A stretch of 60,920 bases of DNA from Allokutzneria sp. NRRL B-24872 (GCF_002155965.1 NZ_MUMH01000073.1:1-60920); one strand, 5' to 3'. Counted from the first letter of the stretch, positions 52,345-60,920 are shown. Numbers and translations are program-made. The notes: generated from the letters alone by a model not told the origin.

Positions 52345-53502
52345 TCAGCTTCCCTTGCGGGTCAGGATCTCCTTGTTCGCGCCCAGGCTCCGGACGATGC
52401 GTTCGGTGCGGGTGACGGCTTCCCTGTTCCGCGTCGACGCGGGCGCCGTGCTGAGGTCCAGCAAACGGATCGGCGGACCCAGCTCGACCAGCGTCGGCGA
52501 GAACTCAGCGGTCCCGACCTTCCACTTCGCCCCGTCGCGGACGAAGGTGAACCGGGCGATGGCGCCCTCCTCGCTCACGCCACGCGGTTCCGCGTGCTTG
52601 GCGATGTGGTTGCCGAGACCGTAGGCCACCCACTTGTCACCGATCTTCTCGAACGGCTGCACGACGTGCGCGTGGTGCCCGATGATCAGATCCACGGCCG
52701 GATCACCGAGGATCTTGCGGGCGAGCTGCTTCTGCTCCGACGTCGGCTCGTGCTTGAACTCCGTGCCCCAGTGCAGGCTGGCGAGAACGACCTCGGCCCC
52801 CGCCGCCTTCGCGGCGCGGGCGGCGGTGAGCACCGCGTTGGCGTCGAGCTTGTTGGACAGCCACGGCTTGTCCGAGGGCACCGGGATGCCGTTGAACCCG
52901 AAGGTGAACGACACGTGGCCGACCTTCACGCCGTGCACGTCGATCACCCTGGGCTTGGCGGCCTCCGCCGCCGAGCGCGCCGAGCCGGTGTGCGCGATGC
53001 CCGCCGAGTCCAGCGCGTCGAGCGTGCGGGTCACGCCAGCGGCACCCTGGTCGATGGTGTGGTTCGAGGCCGTCGAGCAGGCGTCGTAGCCGGTGTCGGC
53101 CAGGCCCTTGGTGACCTCGGGCGGAGCGCTGAAGTTGGGGTAGCCCTTGAACGGGCCCCCCGCCGGGGCGATCGGCACCTCCAGGTGGCAGATCGCCAGG
53201 TCCGCGGAGGAGATCGACGGCTTCACGCCGGCCAGCAGGGGGCCGTAGTCCCGTCGCCCCTGGCCGTCCTCGGTGGCCTGCGTGGTCAGCTCCGGGTGGA
53301 TCAGCACGTCTCCGGTCGCCGCCACGGTGAACGAGTCACCGGAGGGCACTGAGGACGACGTGGCGCCCGACGACGAGGGAGCGGCCGGGGTGGACGAGGA
53401 CGCGGGCGGGGGTGTCTCGGTGGAGCACGCCGCGAGTGCGGCCGCGCACAGCGTGGCCGCGGCGATGCGGCTCGTCCGGCTTCCCCTGGATGTCATGGGC
53501 AT
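52345..53502 (-). CDS. CapA/PgsA-family metallophosphatase-like lipoprotein
   Basis: A 385-residue lipoprotein (lipobox ALAAC) with a Ser/Pro/Ala linker. The CapA domain opens with TVAATGDVLIHP and contains DLAICHLEVPI, ASNHTIDQGAAG, VVLASLHWGTEF, LIIGHHAHVVQPFE and YGLGNHI; the Asp, Asn-His, and His-x-His residues are those of the calcineurin-like metal site. CapA/PgsA proteins take part in poly-gamma-glutamate or capsule assembly, but many actinobacterial paralogues are of unknown role. No pgsBC genes are nearby. ATG 53496 is an alternative start; neither has a good ribosome-binding site. Confidence 0.85.
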   Translation of the reverse strand: MPMTSRGSRTSRIAAATLCAAALAACSTETPPPASSSTPAAPSSSGATSSSVPSGDSFTVAATGDVLIHPELTTQATEDGQGRRDYGPLLAGVKPSISSADLAICHLEVPIAPAGGPFKGYPNFSAPPEVTKGLADTGYDACSTASNHTIDQGAAGVTRTLDALDSAGIAHTGSARSAAEAAKPRVIDVHGVKVGHVSFTFGFNGIPVPSDKPWLSNKLDANAVLTAARAAKAAGAEVVLASLHWGTEFKHEPTSEQKQLARKILGDPAVDLIIGHHAHVVQPFEKIGDKWVAYGLGNHIAKHAEPRGVSEEGAIARFTFVRDGAKWKVGTAEFSPTLVELGPPIRLLDLSTAPASTRNREAVTRTERIVRSLGANKEILTRKGS

Positions 53503-53589
53503 TGTCTACAGGACGCTCAGGGGTCGCTCCGGGTTGGTTTCCGGGAGCACCCCGATGTCCGGGGCACGTTTCCGGGCGAGAGTGGAGTC

Positions 53590-53814
53590 ATGTTCGACAC
53601 CGACACCACCACCCAGTCCGGGAGCTCGGTCCGCCGGTTCCGCCGCAGCCGTACCGACCGGATGGTCGCTGGGGTGTGCGGAGGCGTCGCCAGGGTCCTC
53701 AACGTGGATGCGGCGCTGCTGCGCATCCTGCTCGTCGCGGCGACCCTGCTCGGCTTCGGCGCGGGCGCGGTCCTCTACCTCGTCTGCTGGATTCTCATGC
53801 CCGAGGACGCCTGA
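53590..53814 (+). CDS. PspC domain protein
   Basis: A 74-residue membrane protein. The PspC signature RRSRTDRMVAGVCGGVARVLNVDAALLRI lies in the middle, followed by one hydrophobic helix (LLVAATLLGFGAGAVLYLVCWILM). PspC proteins belong to envelope-stress networks; short stand-alone copies are common in actinomycetes. ATG start with GAGAGTGGAG upstream. Divergent from the CapA-like lipoprotein and convergent with the hexosaminidase. Confidence 0.85.
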   Translation: MFDTDTTTQSGSSVRRFRRSRTDRMVAGVCGGVARVLNVDAALLRILLVAATLLGFGAGAVLYLVCWILMPEDA

Positions 53815-53884
53815 ACGCGTCACGAACTCGACGCCGGGGCCGCGGACGCCTGTTAGCGCCTGCGCTCCGTGGCCTCGGCGTTGA

Positions 53885-53906
53885 GCCGGGGGTGGCAGCC
53901 CCCGGC
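53885..53906. terminator. Hairpin between convergent pspC and hexosaminidase genes
   Basis: 8-bp perfect GC stem (GCCGGGGG / CCCCCGGC) with a 6-nt loop, followed by a second GC-rich inverted repeat. It lacks a T-run, so termination is probable from position only. Confidence 0.5.
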
Positions 53907-53929
53907 GCCCTTCGCCGGAGGGCCCGCGC

Positions 53930-55498
53930 CTACCTCGGCAGACCCGGCACGCCCGGGCGGGTCTGCCAGGGGTGCGGGCCCGCGAGCGGCCGGTACTCCA
54001 CGCCCAGCGCGTCCAGCCTGGGCAGGTGGTGGTCGGTGAGCCTGCGCAGGAACGCATCGGGGTCGCGTTCCGCCGGGCTCCACACGACCTCCGCGAACGC
54101 CGACAGGCGCGGGAAGGCGGCGTAGTCCAGCCGCCTCGGCGTGTCCAGGTGCTCGGTCCACAGCTGAGCCTGTGCGCCGAGGACCCGGGTCACCGCATCC
54201 GCGTCCAGCCCGCTCGGGACGGGCTCGTAGGCGTAGACGTCGGCGAGGGTTCGGAGGTAGCCGACCGGGATCGGCTCATCAGGGTGATCGGCCCGCCGGT
54301 GATCCAGGTAGACGTGCTGTTCGGGGCACATGACCACCTGGTGACCCGCGCGGGCCGCGTCCACCCCGGCCTGCTCACCGCGCCACGAGGCCACGATCGC
54401 GCCCGGGGGCAGGTCGCCGACCTCGGCGATCTCGTCCCAGCCGATGATCCGCCTGCCGCGCTCGGCGAGGTGCACGGCCATCTGCCTGATGAACCAGCCG
54501 TGCAGCTGCGCCTCGGTGGTCAGGCCGTGCTCGGCCATGCGCGCCCGCGCTTCCGGGCTCTCGCGCCACTGGTCCAGTGGGACCTCGTCACCGCCGACGC
54601 AGATGATCTCCGAGGGGAAGACCTCGATCACCTCGTCGAACACGTCGCGGAAGAACTTCACGGTCGCGTCGGACATGTTGACGACGTTGGGGTTGATGCC
54701 CCAGCCGGTCCACACCCCGAGGGGTTCACCGGTGTTGCCCAGCTCCGGGTACGCGGCGATGGCCGCCTGGGTGTGCCCGGGAACGTCGATCTCCGGGACG
54801 ACGGTGATGCCCCGATCTCCGGCGTAGGCGACGATCTCGCGCAGGTCGTCCTTGGTGTAGAAGCCACCGTGCGGACGGTCGTCGAGCGCGCCGAGCTTGC
54901 CGTGGCCAACCGTGGACCGCTCCCGCCAGCCGCCAACGGCGGTGAGCCTGGGGTAGCGCTCGATCTCCATGCGCCAGCCCTGGTCATCGGTCAGGTGCAG
55001 GTGCAGCACGTTGAGCTTGTGCGCGGCCATGAGGTCGAGGAACCGGAACACGTCCGACTTCGGCAGGAAGTGCCTGGCGACGTCGAGCAGGCAGCCACGC
55101 CAACCGAAGCGCGGGCGGTCCAGGACCGTGCCGCAGGGCAACGCCCACTGTCCATTGTGGATAGATGAGCGGCGGAAGGCGGCTGGCCCCAGGAGCTGGC
55201 GCAGGCTCTGCGCGGCGTAGCACGCCCCGGCCTCGTCGGCTGCGTCGACCCGCACGGATATCGGCGTGATCTCCAGGCGGTAGCCCTCGGCGGGCAGCGA
55301 GTCGTCCAGCGAGAACGTGATCGCCGACGAGCCGGACTCGGTCAGCGGAAACCCCGTGGCGGCGCGGAGTTGGGTGCGCAACCAATCAACGGCGGGCAGC
55401 GGGCCGGTCAGCGCCGTCGCCTCGTCGAGCGGGAAGACCCCCTCAGCGGCCGTGGCTTCGGCGGGACGCGGCAGCAGGACATCGAACGGCGACAACAC
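53930..55498 (-). CDS. GH20 beta-N-acetylhexosaminidase (DasD-like)
   Basis: A 522-residue glycoside hydrolase that releases N-acetylglucosamine from chitobiose-type oligosaccharides. An N-terminal GH20b-like domain (about 1-125) precedes the TIM barrel: RGCLLDVARHFLPK, LHLHLTDDQGWR, VVPEIDVPGHT, and the catalytic Asp304-Glu305 pair in VGGDEVP, which act by substrate-assisted catalysis. There is no signal peptide, so it acts in the cytosol on sugars brought in by the adjacent transporter. GTG start three bases after the stop of the upstream permease gene. The same gene order occurs in Streptomyces dasABCD. Confidence 0.9.
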   Translation of the reverse strand: MLSPFDVLLPRPAEATAAEGVFPLDEATALTGPLPAVDWLRTQLRAATGFPLTESGSSAITFSLDDSLPAEGYRLEITPISVRVDAADEAGACYAAQSLRQLLGPAAFRRSSIHNGQWALPCGTVLDRPRFGWRGCLLDVARHFLPKSDVFRFLDLMAAHKLNVLHLHLTDDQGWRMEIERYPRLTAVGGWRERSTVGHGKLGALDDRPHGGFYTKDDLREIVAYAGDRGITVVPEIDVPGHTQAAIAAYPELGNTGEPLGVWTGWGINPNVVNMSDATVKFFRDVFDEVIEVFPSEIICVGGDEVPLDQWRESPEARARMAEHGLTTEAQLHGWFIRQMAVHLAERGRRIIGWDEIAEVGDLPPGAIVASWRGEQAGVDAARAGHQVVMCPEQHVYLDHRRADHPDEPIPVGYLRTLADVYAYEPVPSGLDADAVTRVLGAQAQLWTEHLDTPRRLDYAAFPRLSAFAEVVWSPAERDPDAFLRRLTDHHLPRLDALGVEYRPLAGPHPWQTRPGVPGLPR

Positions 55499-55501
55499 CG
55501 C

Positions 55502-56356
55502 TCACCCCTTCACGGCCCCGGCGAGGCCGGAGACCAGTCGTCGTTGCACGAGCACGAAGAAGATCAGCACGGGGATCGTCATCAGCGTGGAGCCCGCCAT
55601 GATCGCGCCCCAGTCGTTCTGGTCCGGTTTGAAGAACGCCAGGATGCCCAGCGGCAGGGTCTGCTGCTCCGACGCCGAGATGATGAACGTCTTGGCGAAC
55701 AGGAAGTCGTTCCAGGCGTGGATGAACGACAGCACGCTCGTCGCGACCAGACCCGGAGCCACCAACGGGAACAGCACCTGCCAGGTGAACCGGAACCGAC
55801 TGGCGCCGTCGAGGGTGGCGGCCTCCTCCAGCTCCACCGGCACCGCCGCGACGAAGCCGCGCAGCATCCAGATCGCGAACGGCAACCCGAAGGCCAGGTG
55901 CACCAGCACGAGCGAGCCGAGGTGGTTCAACCCGAACGCCGGTGCCACGTCGCCGACGGACTTCATCACGAAGAACAGCGGGATGGTCAGCGCCTCGACC
56001 GGGGCCATCTGCGCGACGAGCAGCATCACCAGCAGCACCGTGCGACCGCGGAAGCGGAACCTGGTCAACGCGATCGCGGCGAGGAAAGCGCACAGCAGCG
56101 CGAAGAACACCACGATCAGCGCGACCACGACGCTGTTGAGGAAGTAGCGCCCGAAGTTCTGCACGTCGAGCACCCGGCGGAAGCTGTCCAGCGTCGGGGC
56201 GAGCGTCCACGGCCGAGGGGACGTGGAGAGCACTTCGCCCTCGGGCTTGAGCGCGGTCAGCACCATCCAGTACAGCGGGAACGCGACCACGATCGCGATC
56301 AGCACGGTCACGATCTCCGCGACCGTCCTGTGTGGACGTTTGACGACGAGTTTCAC
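55502..56356 (-). CDS. Amino-sugar ABC transporter permease (DasC-like)
   Basis: A 284-residue inner-membrane permease with six hydrophobic segments. The EAA loop VPVELEEAATLDGASRFRFTWQVLFPLVAP identifies a carbohydrate-uptake permease of the MalG type. GTG 56356 is in a four-base GTGA overlap with the preceding permease and begins right at the cytosolic N-terminus; the open frame upstream is an artefact of the other gene's DNA. No ATPase is encoded here; such systems commonly share MsiK. Confidence 0.9.
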   Translation of the reverse strand: MKLVVKRPHRTVAEIVTVLIAIVVAFPLYWMVLTALKPEGEVLSTSPRPWTLAPTLDSFRRVLDVQNFGRYFLNSVVVALIVVFFALLCAFLAAIALTRFRFRGRTVLLVMLLVAQMAPVEALTIPLFFVMKSVGDVAPAFGLNHLGSLVLVHLAFGLPFAIWMLRGFVAAVPVELEEAATLDGASRFRFTWQVLFPLVAPGLVATSVLSFIHAWNDFLFAKTFIISASEQQTLPLGILAFFKPDQNDWGAIMAGSTLMTIPVLIFFVLVQRRLVSGLAGAVKG

Positions 56357-57309
56357 AGCGGCTCCCCCGACCGGCGCAGCGCGCGCAGGTAGACCAGCGT
56401 CACGGCGAGCAGCAGCACGGTCATCACGACGCCGATCGCCGAGCCCATGCCGTACTCGGACGCGGCGAACGCCTTCTGGTAGGCGTAGACGTTGAGCACC
56501 AGGTTGTTGCCCGCGACTCCGCCGCCGCCGGTCATCACGTAGATCTGGGTGAAGAGCTTGAAGTCCCAGATGATCGACTGGATGGTCACGATCACCAGCA
56601 GCGGTCGCAGCAGCGGCAGCATCACGGTCCGCACCGTGCGCGCGGTCGAGGCGCCGTCGAGCGAGGCGGCCTCCAGGATCTCCTTCGGGATCGCGATGAT
56701 GCCCGCGTACAGCGTGACCATCACGAACGGGAACGAGCACCAGATCACCTGTGCGGCAACGAGTCCGAACGCGACGAACTTGTCGTAGGTCCACGAGTAG
56801 TTGGCCATGCCGTCGAAGCCGAGCCCGACCAGCACCTCGTTGACCAGGCCGAAGTCGGTGTCGAAGAGGAACATCCACACCGTGGAGCCCGCGACCGCCG
56901 GAGTCGCCCACGCGCCGAGCGCGGCGAGGAACAGGATCATCCTCGGCACGGCGCGCACCCGCGACGCGAGCACCGCGAGCGCTCCCCCGACCGCCAGCGT
57001 GCCGAGCACGCAGACCGCCGCGAACCCGACCGTCTGCGTGAGCACGGTCCAGAACTGCGCGTCACCGAAGAGCTTCTGGTAGTTGCCGAGGCCCAGGAAC
57101 TCCAACGGAGCCCCGCCGCTGGCCTGCTCCTGGCCGTAGTCGAAGAGCGAGATCAGGACGAGTTGGTAGAGCGGATAGCCGAGCAGGCCGACCAGGATCA
57201 GCAGGGTGGGCGCGAGGTACCTCGCCGCCGCCCAGCCGTCACCGCGTCGTTTCCCTTGCCGCGCAGGCACATCGTGCACCGGCTCGGCGACCATGACCTG
57301 GTGTGTCAT
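56353..57309 (-). CDS. Amino-sugar ABC transporter permease (DasB-like)
   Basis: A 318-residue MalF-type permease with six hydrophobic segments. The EAA loop IPKEILEAASLDGASTARTVRTVMLPLL is clear. The first ~30 residues form a cytosolic extension (HDVPARQGKRRG). ATG start, nine bases after the stop of the binding-protein gene, with the following permease overlapping by four bases: a classic three-gene sugar importer operon. Confidence 0.9.
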   Translation of the reverse strand: MTHQVMVAEPVHDVPARQGKRRGDGWAAARYLAPTLLILVGLLGYPLYQLVLISLFDYGQEQASGGAPLEFLGLGNYQKLFGDAQFWTVLTQTVGFAAVCVLGTLAVGGALAVLASRVRAVPRMILFLAALGAWATPAVAGSTVWMFLFDTDFGLVNEVLVGLGFDGMANYSWTYDKFVAFGLVAAQVIWCSFPFVMVTLYAGIIAIPKEILEAASLDGASTARTVRTVMLPLLRPLLVIVTIQSIIWDFKLFTQIYVMTGGGGVAGNNLVLNVYAYQKAFAASEYGMGSAIGVVMTVLLLAVTLVYLRALRRSGEPL

Positions 57310-57318
57310 CGCGACCGC

Positions 57319-58608
57319 CTAGGAGGTGAAGGCCGAGTTCATCAGCTGCGCCGCCGCTGAGCTCGCCTGGTCGACCGGCTGCGCGCCGGTGATCACCTGC
57401 TGGATCATGTTGGGCAGCACCGCCTGCGCGTCGATCTTGGCCCACGCCGGAGTGGCCGGGACGAACCGCGTGCCCGCCTCCGAGGTGGTGATGAACGGCT
57501 TCACGAACGGGTCGTTGGCGCCGAGGGTGCGCTGCAGGTCGGAGAAGGTCGGCAGGTTTCCCATGGCCCGGTACAGCTTCTCCTGGTACTGCTTGCCGCC
57601 GAGCAGCTGCATGAAGTCCTTGGCGAGCGTGCGCCGCTGCGTGGACTTGAGCACGCCCAGCAGGTTGCCGCCGGCGAACGCGGGTGCCACCGAGCCCGCC
57701 GCGTTGCCCGGCAACGGGACCACGGCGTACTTGCCCTTCGCCGCTCCGGCTTCCACGGCCTGGCGGTTGAAGTTGCCGCCGATGGTCATCGCGGCCTTGC
57801 CGGAGACGAACTGCTGCACGCTCGCGTCGCCGCCGTTCTGCGCGCACTGCGCGGGCGGGCAGATGTCGTCCTTGAGCAGCTCGGTGTAGCGGGCGATCCC
57901 GGCGCGAGTGGACGCACTGTCCACAGTGGAGGACCACTTCCCGTTGTCCTGCTTGGCGATCTCGCCACCAGCGGCCCAGACGAAGGGGAGCATCGCGTAG
58001 GTGTACTTGCCGCCGACGGAGATGCCGTACAGCTCCGGCTTCGCCTGCCTGATCCGGCGCGCGAGCGGGGCGATCTCCTCGATGGCCTTCGGCGGCTGCA
58101 CGCCGAGTTCGGCAAACACGTCGGTGCGGTAGTACAGCGCGCGCAGCCCGACGAACCACGGAACGCCGTAGACCTTGCCGTCCACCTTGCCCGTCTCCAG
58201 CACCGACGGACTGAGGTCCTTGCCCTCCGGCCACGCGGCGATGTCCGCGGTCAGATCGGTGAAGCCGCCCGAGGCCACGTAGCCGGCGAGGTCGGTGTTG
58301 CCGAACTCGGCGACGTCCGGCGCGCTCTTCGCGTCACTGAAAGCCGCCTTGAACCGCTCGGCCCGCGAGGCGATCTGGATGTACTGGACGTCGACCTTGA
58401 CCCCGGCGTTGCGCGCCTCGAACTCCTTGACGGCCTCGGCGACCACCGCTTCCTTGGGCGCGCGGTTGACCTCGTCGAACAGCCAGACGCGCAGCGTGCC
58501 GGACTTCTCGTCCGTGCCGCTGGACTGCGAGGTCGACTGCACCGGGGCGCAGCCCGAGAGCGCGAGCGTGCCCAGCGCGCCGATCACCAGAAGCCGCCTC
58601 AGCCTCAT
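57319..58608 (-). CDS. Amino-sugar ABC transporter binding lipoprotein (DasA-like)
   Basis: A 429-residue lipoprotein (lipobox LALSGC) of the sugar-binding SBP type 1 family: LRVWLFDEVNRAPKEAVVAEAVKEFE near the start, ADVAEFGNTDLAGYVASGGFTDLT, and YGVPWFVGLRALYYRTDVFAELG around the ligand pocket. Together with two permeases, a GH20 enzyme and dre-like operators, chitobiose or N-acetylglucosamine is the most likely ligand, but specificity is inferred from context. ATG 58608 has a GGAGGTCGG site upstream. First gene of the operon. Confidence 0.9.
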   Translation of the reverse strand: MRLRRLLVIGALGTLALSGCAPVQSTSQSSGTDEKSGTLRVWLFDEVNRAPKEAVVAEAVKEFEARNAGVKVDVQYIQIASRAERFKAAFSDAKSAPDVAEFGNTDLAGYVASGGFTDLTADIAAWPEGKDLSPSVLETGKVDGKVYGVPWFVGLRALYYRTDVFAELGVQPPKAIEEIAPLARRIRQAKPELYGISVGGKYTYAMLPFVWAAGGEIAKQDNGKWSSTVDSASTRAGIARYTELLKDDICPPAQCAQNGGDASVQQFVSGKAAMTIGGNFNRQAVEAGAAKGKYAVVPLPGNAAGSVAPAFAGGNLLGVLKSTQRRTLAKDFMQLLGGKQYQEKLYRAMGNLPTFSDLQRTLGANDPFVKPFITTSEAGTRFVPATPAWAKIDAQAVLPNMIQQVITGAQPVDQASSAAAQLMNSAFTS

Positions 58609-58620
58609 CTTCCGACCTCC

Positions 58621-58637
58621 GTTGCATATCGTGCAAC
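58621..58637. promoter_or_regulatory. Inverted repeat GTTGCA-N5-TGCAAC ahead of the das-type operon
   Basis: Perfect 6-bp arms with a 5-bp spacer, 12-28 bp upstream of the binding-protein start and just before its ribosome-binding site. It differs from the DasR consensus, so it may be the operator of a second (LacI/ROK-type) regulator or an mRNA hairpin. Confidence 0.45.
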
Positions 58638-58671
58638 TGCTGTTTCACAATGGGCAATGGATCGGATGCTA

Positions 58672-58686
58672 AGTGGTCTGAACCAG
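58672..58686. promoter_or_regulatory. dre-like DasR site upstream of the das-type operon
   Basis: AGTGGTCTGAACCAG retains both TGGT/ACCA half-sites of the DasR-responsive element (ideal core TGGTCTAGACCA) with two central mismatches. It lies about 65-80 bp upstream of the binding-protein start. GlcN-6-P control through DasR is inferred; dasR is not in the window. Confidence 0.7.
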
Positions 58687-58701
58687 GGCGACAAGAGACG
58701 G

Positions 58702-58736
58702 CGAGGGGCACCTTCCCCGCGGGAAGGTGCCCCTCG
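58702..58736 (-). terminator. Intrinsic terminator of the cutC-like gene
   Basis: Perfect 16-bp stem (CGAGGGGCACCTTCCC and its complement) with a 3-nt loop, 18 bp downstream of the cutC-like stop. It separates that gene from the das-type operon. Confidence 0.85.
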
Positions 58737-58753
58737 ATGAACGAACGCGCTGG

Positions 58754-59431
58754 TCAGGCCGTGTTGTGACCCCCGCCGTGACACAACTGTGCCCATTCGC
58801 GAACTGACTTCGCGTCCACGGCTCCAGCCCAGCCCTGCGGCCGGACAGCACTGCCGACGTGGAACCCGTGCGCCCCGGCGGCCTTGAGCGGTGCCACGTG
58901 CTCGTGCTTGAGCCCACCACCGACGAGCAGGTGCAGCGGGTCCTGCCGGAGCGCCAGTTCGCGCAGCACCGGCATGCCGTGCTCGACCCCCTTCGGGGCA
59001 CCCGAGGCCAGCACGGTGTCCGCGCCGAGGTTCTCCACCTCCGCCCACGAGAGCAACGGGTCGGCCGAGTTGTCCAGCGCGCGGTGGAAGGTCCAGCGGC
59101 AGCCGTCCAGCTCTCCCAGCAGTTCACGGCAGGCGTTGAGGTCGAGGTTGCCGTCCTGGCGGAGGAAGCCGAGCACGAACTCCGTCGCCCCCGCCGCTCG
59201 CAGCTCCGCCGCGCTCTTGCGCAGGCCCGCGAGATCGGCCGGGCGGTAGCCGTCCTGGTCGCGGAGCATGACGCGCACCGGCAGCGTCGTCGTGGCGAGC
59301 ACCGCCCTGGTCACCTCGACAGCGGGGGTGAGCCCGCCCGCCGACATGTCGGAGACGAGTTCGAGCCGGTCTGCGCCACCGGCCTGGGCGGCCTCGGCGT
59401 CCGTGGGGTCCAGCGCGATGACTTCCAGCAT
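58754..59431 (-). CDS. CutC family protein
   Basis: A 225-residue TIM-barrel protein. Family features: LEVIALDPTDAEAAQAGGADRLEL, the acidic LELVSDMSAGGLTP segment, FVLGFLRQDGNLD, and CRWTFHRALDNSADPL. CutC was named for copper homeostasis in E. coli, but that role has been questioned and the activity is unknown. It has a perfect DasR half-palindrome 12 bp upstream of its ATG, linking it to amino-sugar metabolism in this organism (inferred). Confidence 0.85.
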   Translation of the reverse strand: MLEVIALDPTDAEAAQAGGADRLELVSDMSAGGLTPAVEVTRAVLATTTLPVRVMLRDQDGYRPADLAGLRKSAAELRAAGATEFVLGFLRQDGNLDLNACRELLGELDGCRWTFHRALDNSADPLLSWAEVENLGADTVLASGAPKGVEHGMPVLRELALRQDPLHLLVGGGLKHEHVAPLKAAGAHGFHVGSAVRPQGWAGAVDAKSVREWAQLCHGGGHNTA

Positions 59432-59442
59432 GGAGCCATGCT

Positions 59443-59455
59443 AGTGGTCTAGACC
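59443..59455. promoter_or_regulatory. dre-like DasR site upstream of the cutC-like gene
   Basis: AGTGGTCTAGACC contains the perfect GGTCTAGACC palindrome and matches 12-13 positions of the DasR-responsive element. It lies 12-24 bp upstream of the cutC-like start, an ideal repression position. Confidence 0.78.
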
Positions 59456-59729
59456 TTTTCTGCGGCAGGGCCACTCGACCCATTCCGCCGGGGAATCGTT
59501 CCGAGCGGGAGCACCGCGCTCGCGTACCCGACGCGACGGCTCGCCCGGCAGCTGCGGCTGGGTGTTCCGGTCGGCGTTGGGTCGAGGGTTGGTGCGGTTG
59601 GAGACCGTTTCGGCGGGGGTTCGGTGTACTTGAAGACCGGTGAACCACCCTGGCGGGGAGGACTGCGGCGGGGACGTGGTGCTGGCCTCCGCGTGGGCGT
59701 GGCGCCGATGCCGCGTTTGGTGCGGTGAA

Positions 59730-59784
59730 CTCCCTGAATGACTCATTCAGGGAGCTCAAGTACCTCAATGAGTCATTCAGGGAG
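59730..59784. repeat. Palindromic element CTCCCTGAATGA-C-TCATTCAGGGAG with partial second copy
   Basis: Copy 1 (59730-59754) has perfect 12-bp arms around one base. Copy 2 (59764-59784) repeats the right arm exactly (TCATTCAGGGAG) with a shorter, mismatched left arm. Position between two convergent or tandem ends recalls REP-type intergenic repeats; it is too AT-rich at the centre for a standard terminator of this genome. Confidence 0.75.
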
Positions 59785-59798
59785 AAAGCGGAGAAAGG

Positions 59799-59832
59799 GA
59801 AGGGGCCCGGTCCTGGTGGACCGGGCCCCTTC
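59799..59832 (-). terminator. Intrinsic terminator of groEL
   Basis: Perfect 15-bp stem (GAAGGGGCCCGGTCC and its complement) with a 4-nt loop, 36 bp after the groEL stop. On the minus strand it is followed by a pyrimidine-rich CCTTTCTCC tract. Confidence 0.9.
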
Positions 59833-59867
59833 GGGTGCTGCGGGTGGTGCTGGTGGTGCTGGGTGGA

Positions 59868-60920
<1,053 letters not shown>

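Larger units (their letters stand above)
59432..59867. other. Intergenic region between groEL and cutC-like gene
   Basis: A 436-bp gap with no supported gene. It contains the dre-like site (59443-59455), an uncharacterised GT-rich stretch (about 59520-59725) without conserved coding features, the 25-bp palindromic repeat with a partial second copy, and the groEL terminator. Confidence 0.55.

Overview
The window is chromosomal DNA of a high-GC actinomycete, most likely a member of the Pseudonocardiaceae (Saccharothrix/Lentzea/Actinosynnema-like; this is inference). The evidence is very high GC at third codon positions, frequent GTG starts, many 4-bp start/stop overlaps, a mycothiol-type DinB/maleylpyruvate isomerase protein, ESX accessory proteins (EspG, DUF3558), AfsR/SARP regulators, a conservon, a resuscitation-promoting factor behind a c-di-AMP riboswitch, and DasR-like operators. 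No rRNA, tRNA, transposase, integrase or CRISPR array was seen.

Layout. 0-4.1 kb: HAD phosphatase, then a TetR regulator coupled to an R2-like ligand-binding oxidase (R2lox), and a convergent acyl-CoA synthetase. 4.1-7.9 kb: a YccF membrane protein and a compact type VII secretion accessory cassette (two helical proteins, one Gly/Pro-rich protein, a DUF3558 lipoprotein, an EspG-like chaperone). 7.9-14.4 kb: molybdenum region, with modABC behind a HTH-TOBE molybdate regulator and a MarR gene, and divergent moaA-moaD. 14.4-27.1 kb: four consecutive ~1,030-1,070 aa AfsR-type regulators (winged helix-BTAD-NB-ARC-TPR) in one head-to-tail operon. 27.5-32.6 kb: secreted phosphodiesterase-like protein, CRP-like site plus ydaO riboswitch plus rpf, moaC and a moaB-moaE fusion, malic enzyme, small conserved protein. 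32.7-35 kb: XPB-associated protein. 35.3-36 kb: a secreted Val/Gly repeat protein. 36-41 kb: a conservon (cvnABCD), divergent from an orphan NMT1-type solute-binding lipoprotein. 42.4-48.5 kb: two paralogous tripartite tricarboxylate transporter operons (tctCBA twice). 48.5-53.8 kb: LppU-like protein, XPB helicase, menC, CapA-like lipoprotein, PspC protein. 53.9-59.5 kb: a das-type amino-sugar ABC transporter with a GH20 hexosaminidase and a cutC-like gene, with dre-like DasR sites upstream of both units. 59.9-60.9 kb: 3' part of groEL, cut by the window edge.

A useful frame of reference is that moaA, moaD, rpf, moaB/E, moaC, the 61-aa protein, the XPB-associated protein and XPB have the same relative order and orientations as Mycobacterium tuberculosis Rv0869c-Rv0861c (recalled from knowledge, not searched). 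Read this way, the AfsR array plus phosphodiesterase, the malic enzyme, and the 35-49 kb block are lineage-specific insertions into an otherwise conserved actinobacterial neighbourhood. The least explained objects are the four-gene STAND regulator array, the Val/Gly repeat protein, the ESX accessory cassette with no secretion machinery, and a 13-bp palindrome (GTCCACWGTGGAC) that recurs across the window far more often than base composition predicts.
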